Assembly (NCBI GenBank): GCA_021159475.1
Contig: JAGGRS010000219.1
Location: 1 to 14,072, forward strand
Length of the DNA stretch: 14,072 bases
Direction of reading: 5' to 3'
Source: Candidatus Methanophagales archaeon
GTDB lineage: Archaea > Halobacteriota > Syntropharchaeia > Alkanophagales > Methanospirareceae
Below are positions 6,276 to 13,447 of the stretch, one piece after another; within the stretch, counting starts at the first letter, position 1; each line of letters opens with the position of its first letter. Both the position numbers and the translations under genes were made by a program. The notes beneath the pieces are model-generated. The model made no database searches, was not told where the DNA came from, and was given only the letters and a program-made list of their open reading frames with translations.

Positions 6276-7795
6276 CACGGCATCACCCCCGTGCACAAAT
6301 CTGTTAATGGCTCTATTAATGGTGTTGCGAGATTGGTGAGCCAGAATATACCGGCGATGATACAGAGTGCGGCGAAGATGAACATCGGTATCAGCATGCT
6401 ATAGGGGATTCTTTTCTCATCCCTTGTACCTCCGTTCAGCTCTGACTCTGACTCTGGCTCCTCATGCAGGAGGTATATCCGCTCGATCAGCCTGCCGAAA
6501 TAAACAAGTTCAAGCAGACTGTTCAGCAGCAGCACGCCCGCAAATGCATAATTGTATGTCTCCAGTGTCGCTACCATGAGAAACAGTTTCGTTGCGAACC
6601 CCACTGTTGGAGGAACGCCAATCATAGAAAGCGCAGCTATGGTGAAGACCGCACTTGTATATGGCATTCGCTTGCCCAGCCCTCTGAACTCCCTTATGTC
6701 CCGTAAACCCGCTTTATAGATGAACGCGCCGGCTACAAGGAACAGACAGCCCTTCATTATTGTATGGTTCAATATGTGCGCCACGGCGCCGAAGAAGCCC
6801 CAGGTGGTGGCTGGCGCTAAACCCATACCCAGCACGATATAGCCTATCTGTGAGACACTGGAATATGCAAGCATACGCTTGAAGTTGTTCTGTGCTATCG
6901 CAAGCACCGAACCCGCGATTATTCCTATCGCCGCTACCCAGCAGATTGCTAAATCCATACCTATATAAGCCTTGACGAAATCGAGCGTGAATACAGAGAA
7001 TATAACTCTGATCAATGCATAGACGGAGATATGTGACATCGTTGCCGCTATATATGCGCTCACCGCTGATGGCGCGTATGTGTATGCATCGGGCTGCCAT
7101 AGATGGAGTGGGAATAGCGCCATCTTTATACTCATACCTATGACGAAGAATACAAACGCAGCCTGCACCACCCTGTTACCGTATAGTGGCGGTAGTAGAC
7201 TCATGAGGTCAGCCATGTTCAACGAGCCAGTCACTGCGTAGAGGAATCCTACACCCAGTAGATAGAAACAGGCACCTATGGAGCCCATTATGACATAATT
7301 GTAGCTCGCTTTCAATGCCCGCCCACCCGCAGCTGCTATCAATGCGTATGCCGCCAGGGAGGATATCTCCAGGAATACATAGAGGTTAAACATGTCTCCG
7401 GTCACCGTTATACCACACAGTCCGGTGACGAGGAGCTGGAATAGCACATAAAATGAGACCGTCTTCTTCGCCGGCAACTCACTCTGTATACTACGCCAGG
7501 AATATATCGCGACCAGTAGAGATGCAAATAGGAGTATAACCAGCACATAAGCATTCAATGCATCCACAACGTATTCAATGCCCCATGGAGGTGCCCATCC
7601 ACCCAGCGGGTAATGTATCGTTCCCCATGTCAGGACATGGTGCAGGATGAAGAGAGCCAATATCAACTGGAAAGTAATGGTTGCAATGGATATGAAACAG
7701 CTGCTCTTCCTGTTCAGCCAGCCCGCGACCAGTATGGTATACGCTGAAATTAGCGATACCGCAACTACCAGCACCGGGAAATGTTCGACGACCAT
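6275..7795 (-). CDS. Proton/sodium antiporter-like membrane subunit (MrpD/NuoN type), first of pair
   Basis: This 506-residue polytopic membrane protein is a paralogue of the gene it overlaps downstream. It has the conserved TM5 glutamate (E143 in LYVFLEISSL), the TM7 lysine (K224 in GMSIKMALFPLHLWQPDAY), the APSAVSAYIAA motif, and NFKRMLAYSSVSQIGYI, all features of ion-translocating antiporter-like subunits. TM8 has SHISVYALIR where the second copy has VKAGVFGIVR, so the pair has diverged in a functionally important helix. ATG 7795 is preferred over GTG 7804, because GAGGGTGG lies five bases before it and covers the GTG. It likely opens the antiporter-hemB transcript from the promoter region at 7805-7927. 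No MrpA/B/C/E/F/G or hydrophilic complex I subunit is seen nearby. Confidence 0.88.
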   Translation of the reverse strand: MVVEHFPVLVVAVSLISAYTILVAGWLNRKSSCFISIATITFQLILALFILHHVLTWGTIHYPLGGWAPPWGIEYVVDALNAYVLVILLFASLLVAIYSWRSIQSELPAKKTVSFYVLFQLLVTGLCGITVTGDMFNLYVFLEISSLAAYALIAAAGGRALKASYNYVIMGSIGACFYLLGVGFLYAVTGSLNMADLMSLLPPLYGNRVVQAAFVFFVIGMSIKMALFPLHLWQPDAYTYAPSAVSAYIAATMSHISVYALIRVIFSVFTLDFVKAYIGMDLAICWVAAIGIIAGSVLAIAQNNFKRMLAYSSVSQIGYIVLGMGLAPATTWGFFGAVAHILNHTIMKGCLFLVAGAFIYKAGLRDIREFRGLGKRMPYTSAVFTIAALSMIGVPPTVGFATKLFLMVATLETYNYAFAGVLLLNSLLELVYFGRLIERIYLLHEEPESESELNGGTRDEKRIPYSMLIPMFIFAALCIIAGIFWLTNLATPLIEPLTDLCTGVMP

Positions 7796-7860
7796 TCCTT
7801 CCACCCTCGCACTCGCTCTTCCTCTTACCCTATCATAGCCGATTATTTAGCCTATTCCCC

Positions 7861-7868
7861 ACTTATAA
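7861..7868 (-). promoter_or_regulatory. Probable TATA box for the antiporter-hemB unit
   Basis: On the minus strand TTATAAGT sits about 66-73 bases before ATG 7795, predicting a start near 7838 and a roughly 42-base leader that carries the GAGGGTGG ribosome site. A second candidate, ATTTATAT at 7907-7914, would start further upstream. The 132-base gap between carS and the antiporter genes contains no reading frame that I can support. Confidence 0.35.
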
Positions 7869-7927
7869 CAGTATAATCCACACCATAGGCGAAATCATAT
7901 AAATGCTTTTCGGTTTTTACCTGCCAA

Positions 7928-8458
7928 TCACCAGGGCACTTCTTTCATACCCAGTTTGAAGCCTATGAAATTCGTGAGCAGATGCAGCAGGGGCGTAATA
8001 ATGATGACCACGAGCATCACCTCAGCGGAGAAGTTGGAGGAGAACCAGTCGCGGGCGACGATAAAAAGAAGCAGCCATGCCCCACACACAAAGTCCAGCT
8101 GGTCCACCACGGGTAGTGGAGCACCTCTTCTCAGCCCCAGTCGCCTCTTCACAAAGCTACCCATTATGTCACCGAGCATTGCACCCGCAGATAGCGCCAG
8201 CAATACAATGACGAAGCGAGGGTAAGAGCCAAAAGAGCCGTTATAAAGATGCTGGAGCAAGCCGCAGAGGAAGCCCGCAGAGCAGCCCTTGAACAGCCCC
8301 TCATAGGTCTTACCATCGCCGAGCAGCCGGTTTCCACACAGATGAACGCCACGGTCTATCGGTGTCTTGCCGCCGAAGAACGCCGCACTTGCATTCGTTA
8401 TGTATGCGGGGAGCATCAGCCATATCGCGGTCCCAACTATGGTTATGGAGATAATCAT
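7928..8458 (-). CDS. carS: CDP-2,3-bis-(O-geranylgeranyl)-sn-glycerol synthase (CDP-archaeol synthase)
   Basis: CarS transfers CMP from CTP to unsaturated archaetidic acid, giving CDP-archaeol for polar ether-lipid synthesis in the membrane. The product is a small polytopic protein with family motifs: PAYITNASAAFFGGKTPIDRG (about residues 17-37), LLGDGKTYEG (45-54), GAMLGDIMGSFVKRRLG around D97, and PVVDQLDF around D119/D122; these acidic residues resemble the cytidylyltransferase metal site. ATG 8458 gives 176 residues, the usual length, with one membrane helix before the NASA motif. A longer frame starting at 8509 would begin inside the tRNA gene and add a tail rich in Arg and Pro encoded by tRNA, so it is rejected. 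The gene begins 15 bases after the tRNA-Met 3' end and is probably cotranscribed with it. Confidence 0.92.
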   Translation of the reverse strand: MIISITIVGTAIWLMLPAYITNASAAFFGGKTPIDRGVHLCGNRLLGDGKTYEGLFKGCSAGFLCGLLQHLYNGSFGSYPRFVIVLLALSAGAMLGDIMGSFVKRRLGLRRGAPLPVVDQLDFVCGAWLLLFIVARDWFSSNFSAEVMLVVIIITPLLHLLTNFIGFKLGMKEVPW

Positions 8459-8473
8459 AATTATGAAACGCAA

Positions 8474-8547
8474 TGCCGGGGGCGGGGTTCGAACCCGCGA
8501 CTTCGGCATTATGAGTGCCGCGCCCTAACCGACTAGGCCACCCCGGC
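8474..8547 (-). tRNA. tRNA-Met(CAU), elongator type
   Basis: A complete 74-base cloverleaf folds on the minus strand. Acceptor GCCGGGG pairs with CCCCGGC, followed by discriminator A; the D stem is GCCT/GGGC; the anticodon stem CGGCA/TGCCG closes loop CTCATAA with anticodon CAU; the T arm is GCGGG-TTCGAAC-CCCGC. CCA is not encoded and there is no intron. The G1-C72 pair and the anticodon stem without three consecutive G-C pairs next to the loop argue against the initiator. A CAU tRNA-Ile2 is possible but the GCCGGGGTGGC 5' half looks like archaeal elongator Met. Position 15 and position 26 are both G, the targets of archaeosine synthesis and Trm1. The 5' 23 bases also encode the end of mptA. 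Confidence 0.95.
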
Positions 8548-9511
8548 TCTTCATCTCTTCATTGCCCATTGCCAGCTCTCTGCGCAGGTCACCCATTGAA
8601 GCGACACGTTCCGCAACCGCGTCATGCTGGTGGATGCTCTCCTCGTTTATCTGCCTTATCGTGATGATGGAATCGTCAGGGAGCTCAGTAAAACTCTCTA
8701 CCACCCGCTTCGCCATCTCACGAACACAATCTTCAACGAACATCGGCTTCTTATGCGCCATCTCTACCACCTTCGCCTCATCCGGGCGTTTCAGTATCTC
8801 ATACGTCTTTGCACTCATTGAACGCTCTATTATCCTTATTATCTTATCCATCGGTACTTTAATATCATCTTCCACCTCTATTGTGATTATTCCCCTCCCC
8901 CTCTGGTTATGCGCTGGCATTGGCACCACACGCAGAAATGCTTCTATCTCCTCTTTGCCCATTCCCAGCTTCGTCAATTCCTCCACCGCTCGCTCCTTCA
9001 TCAGTTCCTGTGCGCATGGGCAGGTTGTCATCCCACTTACCTCCGCGCCTATTACCTTCTTTATTTGCACCTTTGAAGGTGTGCGATACGCCCTCGCTTC
9101 TGCATGGATAATCGCGGGCTCCTGGCATGAGATCTTCATCACCGGCGTCTTCCTCTTTAACATGTATTCGCTCTTCATGCCTACTTCCGCAGTGGTAGCG
9201 TATTCATGAAGTAGTAGTAGCCGCTTTGCCACCTCGCTGCACAGCTCCTCAACCTCGTATATCGGCGTATTAACCGCCTCTTCCAGCACTTCATACATCG
9301 CTTCAAAGTTCCTCGACAGGTTCGCACCCTTTATATCACTTGGGAGGTCAACGAAGATATGGAAGTCAGATATAAGGATAACGGGTCTTTTGCCCCCCGC
9401 TCTCGCCACCTCCACCAGTTTCCTTATGTTCTTCACTCCGACTCGCGTCAGATTTATCCTTATGTCAGGACTGCTCGCCTGCACATCCGGTAGCTGCGTT
9501 GAGATAGACAT
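8525..9511 (-). CDS. mptA: GTP cyclohydrolase MptA (archaeal, GCYH-IB/FolE2-related)
   Basis: MptA converts GTP to 7,8-dihydroneopterin 2',3'-cyclic phosphate, the first step of methanopterin synthesis, using an Fe(II)-type metal site. The 328-residue product has the family landmarks [11 protein letters not shown] at the N-terminus, HAEARAY near 136, [10 protein letters not shown] with C164, [12 protein letters not shown] with H201, E260 in MFVEDC, and [11 protein letters not shown] with H294 and H296; C164, H201, E260 and one of the late histidines are the likely metal ligands by analogy with GCYH-IB. ATG 9511 has GGGAG nine bases upstream. The family-like sequence ends near residue 310; the rest runs into the tRNA-Met gene, so residues 322-328 and the TAG stop lie inside the tRNA. 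A bacterial-type FolE2 role in folate or deazaguanine supply is less likely in an archaeon. Confidence 0.94.
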   Translation of the reverse strand: MSISTQLPDVQASSPDIRINLTRVGVKNIRKLVEVARAGGKRPVILISDFHIFVDLPSDIKGANLSRNFEAMYEVLEEAVNTPIYEVEELCSEVAKRLLLLHEYATTAEVGMKSEYMLKRKTPVMKISCQEPAIIHAEARAYRTPSKVQIKKVIGAEVSGMTTCPCAQELMKERAVEELTKLGMGKEEIEAFLRVVPMPAHNQRGRGIITIEVEDDIKVPMDKIIRIIERSMSAKTYEILKRPDEAKVVEMAHKKPMFVEDCVREMAKRVVESFTELPDDSIITIRQINEESIHQHDAVAERVASMGDLRRELAMGNEEMKSRGGLVG

Positions 9512-9545
9512 GTATCTCTTCTCCCTTAACTTCTTGACCTTATTA

Positions 9546-9554
9546 TTTTAAAAA
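9546..9554 (-). promoter_or_regulatory. TATA box for mptA-tRNA-carS
   Basis: On the minus strand TTTTTAAAA lies 35-43 bases before ATG 9511, predicting a start near 9525 and a short leader that begins about at the GGGAG ribosome site (9521-9525). No comparable TATA element is visible just upstream of the tRNA inside mptA, so this may drive the tRNA and carS as well. Confidence 0.45.
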
Positions 9555-9668
9555 TATGCAAGAAAAGTTCGGTGGTTATAGAGGGAGTATGAGAAGGAAG
9601 GGTCAGGACTGGCACTGGCAAAAGGATTCTACCAGAAATCTGAACATCTGAATCTTCATTTATTATAG

Positions 9669-9677
9669 TTTATATAC
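9669..9677 (+). promoter_or_regulatory. TATA box for ccdA
   Basis: GTTTATATAC around 9668-9677 predicts transcription start near 9699, just before an ATG at 9701 and about 34 bases before the ccdA ATG. The rest of the divergent gap (about 9560-9660) shows no gene or fold that I can support. Confidence 0.5.
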
Positions 9678-9700
9678 ACCTGTACCTAAGAGAGAGTGAG

Positions 9701-9739
9701 ATGAGGGTCATCTATGATGAGGAGGGGCTGAAATGGTAG
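9701..9739 (+). CDS. Possible 12-codon leader ORF overlapping ccdA start
   Basis: ATG 9701 opens a frame reading MRVIYDEEGLKW and stopping at TAG 9737-9739, which overlaps the ccdA ATG (9733) in another frame. The ATG lies within a few bases of the transcription start predicted from the 9669 TATA box, so it could be read as a leaderless cistron. There is no homology argument and the frame could be accidental. Confidence 0.25.
   Translation: MRVIYDEEGLKW
9719..9727 (+). promoter_or_regulatory. Strong Shine-Dalgarno for ccdA
   Basis: GAGGAGGGG ends five bases before ATG 9733. It fixes the ccdA start and means ccdA need not depend on the overlapping leader frame for initiation. Confidence 0.7.
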
Positions 9740-10395
9740 CGTTGCCACTCCCCCTCATCGCTTTCGGTTTTGGGATATTAAGCGTTCTATCACCCTGTAT
9801 ACTCCCGCTCATCCCGCTCATTGCGGCATATTCAACCAGAACGAGTAAAATTACGCCTCTAACAATGGCTATTGGACTCTCTATCTCTTTTGCGCTGATG
9901 GGTGTACTGGCATCTATTTTTGGCTCGATATTCCAGCGATATAAGCTGGTATTGCAGATTGCAGGTGGGCTTGTGATCATATTTCTCGGTTTGTGCATGA
10001 TATTCGAGTTATTAGAGCAGAAGATACACGCAATCATACCAGGGAGGGGTATCACAAGCACAGGGATATTCAAGAACGTGCATGGAACAGGAACAGCAGG
10101 TGGACTATTGCTCGGATTTTCGCTCGGTATCGTCTGGACACCCTGCATTGGTCCCTTACTTGGTACTATACTCACGATGGTAGCAGTTGAGGGTGATATA
10201 GTTTATGGTGCCTTTCTTCTGCTCATCTATTCGCTTGGAATGGGGCTGCCTTTGCTCGCAATTGCATATACCTCTCATTTCTCATTGAAACCGTTCCAAA
10301 AATACAGTATGGCAATAAAGAGGCTTTCGGGGGTTATTCTGGTGCTGGTTGGGATTTATTTCATATATAATTCAATCACAATCTACGGTTTTTAG
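9733..10395 (+). CDS. ccdA: CcdA/DsbD-like transmembrane thiol-disulfide transporter
   Basis: CcdA-family proteins pass reducing equivalents from cytoplasmic thioredoxin across the membrane to extracytoplasmic acceptors, for cytochrome c maturation or disulfide reduction. The 220-residue product has six likely membrane segments and the paired cysteines of the family: C22 in SVLSPCILPLIPL on TM1 and C138 in IVWTPCIGPLLG on TM4, each after proline and followed by a Pro-rich turn. A Gly-rich internal repeat pattern and the length fit the small, domain-free CcdA rather than full DsbD. No thioredoxin, ResA-like partner or cytochrome gene is adjacent, so its electron acceptor is unknown. Its 3' end overlaps the convergent arcS gene by 24 bases. 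Confidence 0.9.
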   Translation: MVALPLPLIAFGFGILSVLSPCILPLIPLIAAYSTRTSKITPLTMAIGLSISFALMGVLASIFGSIFQRYKLVLQIAGGLVIIFLGLCMIFELLEQKIHAIIPGRGITSTGIFKNVHGTGTAGGLLLGFSLGIVWTPCIGPLLGTILTMVAVEGDIVYGAFLLLIYSLGMGLPLLAIAYTSHFSLKPFQKYSMAIKRLSGVILVLVGIYFIYNSITIYGF

Positions 10396-12174
10396 CGCTC
10401 TCACTTCTCTTACATTTACTGCCACTCCTCTCTCCGATTCCACCATCTCCCAGCCGCTCATCTTCGCTCTCCCCACTCCAAACGCCTTATCACCGCGGAA
10501 TATAACTTCGTCATTCTCCCTTATCTCTTCGCCGGCATTCACAACCCCGGGTGCCAGTATTGAGCCCTTTGGCACAAAATCGCCTATCTCTACTATATAT
10601 GGAGTGAACTTCTCGATTCTCCGTGCACCTTTCGTTGTGAGGGTTATGAGTCCATATTCGGGTGCAATGCGTGCAAGGACACCTTCAGTTGATACGAGCC
10701 TGAAGTGAGGATATTTCCCTGTTAACGTCACTCTCTCTCCTCGTTTCACAAGCTCATCACCGGTGCCAAGCCCGAACTGGTAATCAGCCATCGCCTTAAA
10801 TATCCTCGCGCCCATCTCAAGTCTCGACAGTCTCCTCTTCGCACCACAGAACGCTGCTATACGACTTCTCAGGCGTTCAAGAGCCTCTTTTGTGTACTCT
10901 TTCTCGTTCTCCTCGCATGTGTATATGACCTCCATGCCCAGTTCTTCTGCCACCGTTGCGCATATCTCCTTATATGCACCCCTGAGATGTGCAACAACCA
11001 CGTCGTAATTATCACGATTTCTATCAAGGTAGGCACGGAGACAGGAAGCCACCCACGCACGCTCCTCCGCATCCCAGTACCCAGTCACGGGTATGTCATA
11101 GAACGCGGCGGGGTAGACGAGTTCTAATTCTCTCGGAACAGTGCCAAGTGGAGAGGTTAAAATCAGCTCATGAATGTTGCCCCTGTAATCACCAATTGCA
11201 GTAATGAACCTCCTGTGTGACTGCGACATGGAATAGGGTTTCTTAGCAGAACATGGCAGAATCACCAGTATTTGAGTTGATGGTGGTCTGTATCTGTCCA
11301 GAACACGACTTGCAAATCTCTTCACCTCTATTCGACGTAACGACTCCATTGTGTTCACCTTCATGACATGTTTACGTGCAACGGGTGTCCTTCTTTCAAA
11401 ATATTCGCTCTCAGTATCCAAAAATCGTAATACGGCGGTTAAAAACGATGACGACCTCACACGCATCTCAACATACTCGCGCAGGATGCCCGCCCTTATA
11501 TATTCCCTTATCTTCTTCACTTCCCGCTCCAATATCAGTCTATTATGCTTTGCAAGCAGTTCCGCTCGCTCCTTAGCACTCCGCGCTCTCATCTCTTCTA
11601 TACTCAATGAGGAGCAAACGGGGCAGTTACATGGCAAATCCGTCATATCATCCACTCTTAACTCGCATTCCTCCAGTTGATAGATGCCCTCATAACCCTT
11701 CATCACCGCGTTCGCGTCATCTATTATGTCCACACCCATATAGGCAAGAAGAGCGGCATTCTCCACCGTTGCTATCGCGGGCACCCATAACGCCACATCT
11801 GGTGGTATCCTCCGCCTCGCATCTATAACCCTGCGAACGAAATCCTCAGGCGTGTGGAGCATGGAGGAAGCGAAAGCGAGCACGAAGAAATCAACGAATA
11901 GCGGTGATGCCGCTTTTAGCTTTGCGGATAGTGGATGTATCTCGGGCAGGATAACCGTGCCACGCGGGGCGTTCCATGTCTCTTCTTTGCTCAACTCCGT
12001 GAATAGCGGGGATTCTACACCTATCACCTCCATCTTATCTTCTCCTCCGCCACTGCTCAGCGACTCTATATCGAGTAAAAGTGGCGTTTGCATTTCCCTT
12101 CCTTCCCCTTTCAATAGTAAGCGTCCTATTCTCGCTGCGCCGTCCCGCTTCTTCACTTCATAGAATCTGCTCAT
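10372..12174 (-). CDS. arcS: Archaeosine synthase ArcS (TgtA2, tRNA-guanine transglycosylase-like)
   Basis: ArcS acts after TgtA has placed preQ0 at position 15 of archaeal tRNA; it modifies the preQ0 nitrile, by lysine addition with RaSEA or amidation depending on lineage, on the way to archaeosine. The 600-residue product has a degenerate TGT-like N-terminal region (about 1-290, with the cysteines C-N-C-P-V-C near residue 183), the ArcS signature PCSAKKPYSMSQSH at residues 307-320, and a C-terminal PUA RNA-binding domain over roughly the last 90 residues (YPHFRLVSTEGVLARIAPEY onward to VGRAKMSGWEM). The signature and length distinguish it from genuine TgtA. ATG 12174 is preceded by a TATA element about 50 bases upstream. 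It is divergent from trm1, another tRNA modifier, and overlaps ccdA at its 3' end. Confidence 0.92.
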   Translation of the reverse strand: MSRFYEVKKRDGAARIGRLLLKGEGREMQTPLLLDIESLSSGGGEDKMEVIGVESPLFTELSKEETWNAPRGTVILPEIHPLSAKLKAASPLFVDFFVLAFASSMLHTPEDFVRRVIDARRRIPPDVALWVPAIATVENAALLAYMGVDIIDDANAVMKGYEGIYQLEECELRVDDMTDLPCNCPVCSSLSIEEMRARSAKERAELLAKHNRLILEREVKKIREYIRAGILREYVEMRVRSSSFLTAVLRFLDTESEYFERRTPVARKHVMKVNTMESLRRIEVKRFASRVLDRYRPPSTQILVILPCSAKKPYSMSQSHRRFITAIGDYRGNIHELILTSPLGTVPRELELVYPAAFYDIPVTGYWDAEERAWVASCLRAYLDRNRDNYDVVVAHLRGAYKEICATVAEELGMEVIYTCEENEKEYTKEALERLRSRIAAFCGAKRRLSRLEMGARIFKAMADYQFGLGTGDELVKRGERVTLTGKYPHFRLVSTEGVLARIAPEYGLITLTTKGARRIEKFTPYIVEIGDFVPKGSILAPGVVNAGEEIRENDEVIFRGDKAFGVGRAKMSGWEMVESERGVAVNVREVRALKTVDCD

Positions 12175-12220
12175 TTGTTATCCCTTATTTACGCTTTTTC
12201 TGATATGCAATGCAAGTCTC

Positions 12221-12229
12221 TTTTATAAG
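12221..12229. promoter_or_regulatory. TATA element in the arcS/trm1 divergent gap
   Basis: TTTTATAAG is the only clear TATA box in the 61-base gap. Leftward (CTTATAAAA) it predicts an arcS start near 12200, 26 bases before its ATG. Rightward it would start near 12250, after both candidate trm1 ATGs, so trm1 is more likely driven by a weaker site such as the TGATATG region near 12201 or its true start lies elsewhere. Confidence 0.4.
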
Positions 12230-12235
12230 ATAAGA

Positions 12236-13378
12236 ATGGAACGCATGAGCTATAAGCTTATAGAACGAATAGAGGGGAGCACGAGGATACTGGTGCCGAA
12301 ACGAGCTAAGAAGACTCTTTTTTATAATCCCAGAATGGAACTCTGCCGCGATATAGATATAGCCGCATTAGCTGCTTTCGCTACTCATTCTAACTCTATG
12401 GTGTATGTGGATGCACTTGCAGGCACCGGTGTGCGCGGTGTGAGGGTGGCGAACGAAGTCGGGTTGCAGGTGGTGCTAAATGACCTGAGTAGAGAGGCTT
12501 ATGAGGTGATTAATCGCAATGTGAAGCTGAACGGGATAGAAGGGGGCACGCGAATATATAACGAGGACGCAAATGTGCTCCTGCACCGTAACAGGCACAG
12601 GTATGATATTGTGGATATAGACCCTTTTGGCTCGCCAGTTCCTTATCTCGATTCGCTATCACAATCGGTGAAGAAGTTGATTATGGTCACTGCAACAGAT
12701 ACAGCGCCTTTATGTGGCGCGCATACCGGGGGTTTGAGGAAGTATGCCGCAAAACCGCTGAATACCGAATATCACAAGGAGATGGCAACACGTATCCTGC
12801 TGGGGCGCGTAACGAGGGACATGTGCAGATATGACAGGGCGATACAGCCGCTGCTGTGCTTTTCAAGTAGCCATTTCGTGCGGCTCATAGCGAGCGTGGA
12901 AAGGGGTGCGAAGCGAGCAGATGAGTGTATGAAGAGGCTCGGCTTTATTCTTCATTGCTTCTCCTGCGGTAACAGATATGCTATTCATTGCTCTGAACTG
13001 CCGGACATGAGCACGAGATGCGAGGTCTGCGGTGCTAAATTCAGTATTGCAGGACCCCTGTATCTGGGTCCAATAAAGGATAACGGCTTTTGTAAGCGCG
13101 TATATGAGGAGTTGAGAGTGAGACGGCTGGGAAAGAAGCGAGAAGCGCAGAGAATCGTCGCTACATGCATGAATGAACTGGACATACCCTTCTTTTATGA
13201 CTATCACGAGATATGCAAGGCTCTGAAGATATCCCCCCCTTCTATCCACTCCCTGATTGAGAGATTGAACGATAGTGGTTTTAGAGCGAGCAGGACACAT
13301 TTCTCTGATACAGGCGTTAAGACCGAAGCGAAGATGGGAGAGGTGAAGGAGATTTTGAGGAACATTGGAAATTTTTAA
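12236..13378 (+). CDS. trm1: tRNA (guanine(26)-N(2))-dimethyltransferase
   Basis: Trm1 methylates N2 of G26 in tRNA, using S-adenosylmethionine. The product (380 residues from ATG 12236, or 377 from ATG 12245) shows the archaeal N-terminus IEGSTRILVPKRAKKTLFYN then PRMELCRD, a Rossmann SAM site VDALAGTGVRGVRVA (about 58-72), LNDLSREA, and the catalytic-type DIDPFGSPVPYLD at 127-139. A C-terminal zinc-finger-like domain has CFSC (C241, C244) and CEVC (C262, C265), and the final part is a winged-helix-like region. No Shine-Dalgarno precedes either ATG, so a leaderless start is likely and the exact codon is uncertain. The gene is divergent from arcS; the tRNA-Met in this window has G26. Confidence 0.95.
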   Translation: MERMSYKLIERIEGSTRILVPKRAKKTLFYNPRMELCRDIDIAALAAFATHSNSMVYVDALAGTGVRGVRVANEVGLQVVLNDLSREAYEVINRNVKLNGIEGGTRIYNEDANVLLHRNRHRYDIVDIDPFGSPVPYLDSLSQSVKKLIMVTATDTAPLCGAHTGGLRKYAAKPLNTEYHKEMATRILLGRVTRDMCRYDRAIQPLLCFSSSHFVRLIASVERGAKRADECMKRLGFILHCFSCGNRYAIHCSELPDMSTRCEVCGAKFSIAGPLYLGPIKDNGFCKRVYEELRVRRLGKKREAQRIVATCMNELDIPFFYDYHEICKALKISPPSIHSLIERLNDSGFRASRTHFSDTGVKTEAKMGEVKEILRNIGNF

Positions 13379-13387
13379 ATGAAATCC

Positions 13388-13395
13388 TATAAATA
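13388..13395 (+). promoter_or_regulatory. TATA box for the aminotransferase gene
   Basis: TATAAATA lies 10 bases after the trm1 stop and predicts a start near 13417, giving a purine-rich leader of about 30 bases before ATG 13448. Confidence 0.5.
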
Positions 13396-13447
13396 ATAAA
13401 AACAGGAATGAAAAGGGGCAAGGTATCGGAGAAGAAAAAGAAAGAAG

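Noticed and set aside
8459..8509. Longer carS N-terminus starting at 8509
   Set aside because: It would start inside the tRNA gene and encode an Arg/Pro-rich tail from tRNA sequence. ATG 8458 gives the family-typical length and one helix before the NASA motif.
8474..8547. Initiator tRNA-Met or CAU tRNA-Ile2
   Set aside because: G1-C72 and the absence of three G-C pairs next to the anticodon loop exclude a typical archaeal initiator. The GCCGGGGTGGC 5' half looks like elongator Met, though Ile2 cannot be fully excluded without checking the genome's other CAU tRNAs.
9701..9740. C/D-box sRNA suggested by ATGATGA at 9714-9720 and CTGA at 9728-9731
   Set aside because: The boxes are only seven bases apart with no second C'/D' pair, too short for a guide RNA; the stretch is better explained as the ccdA leader and ribosome site.
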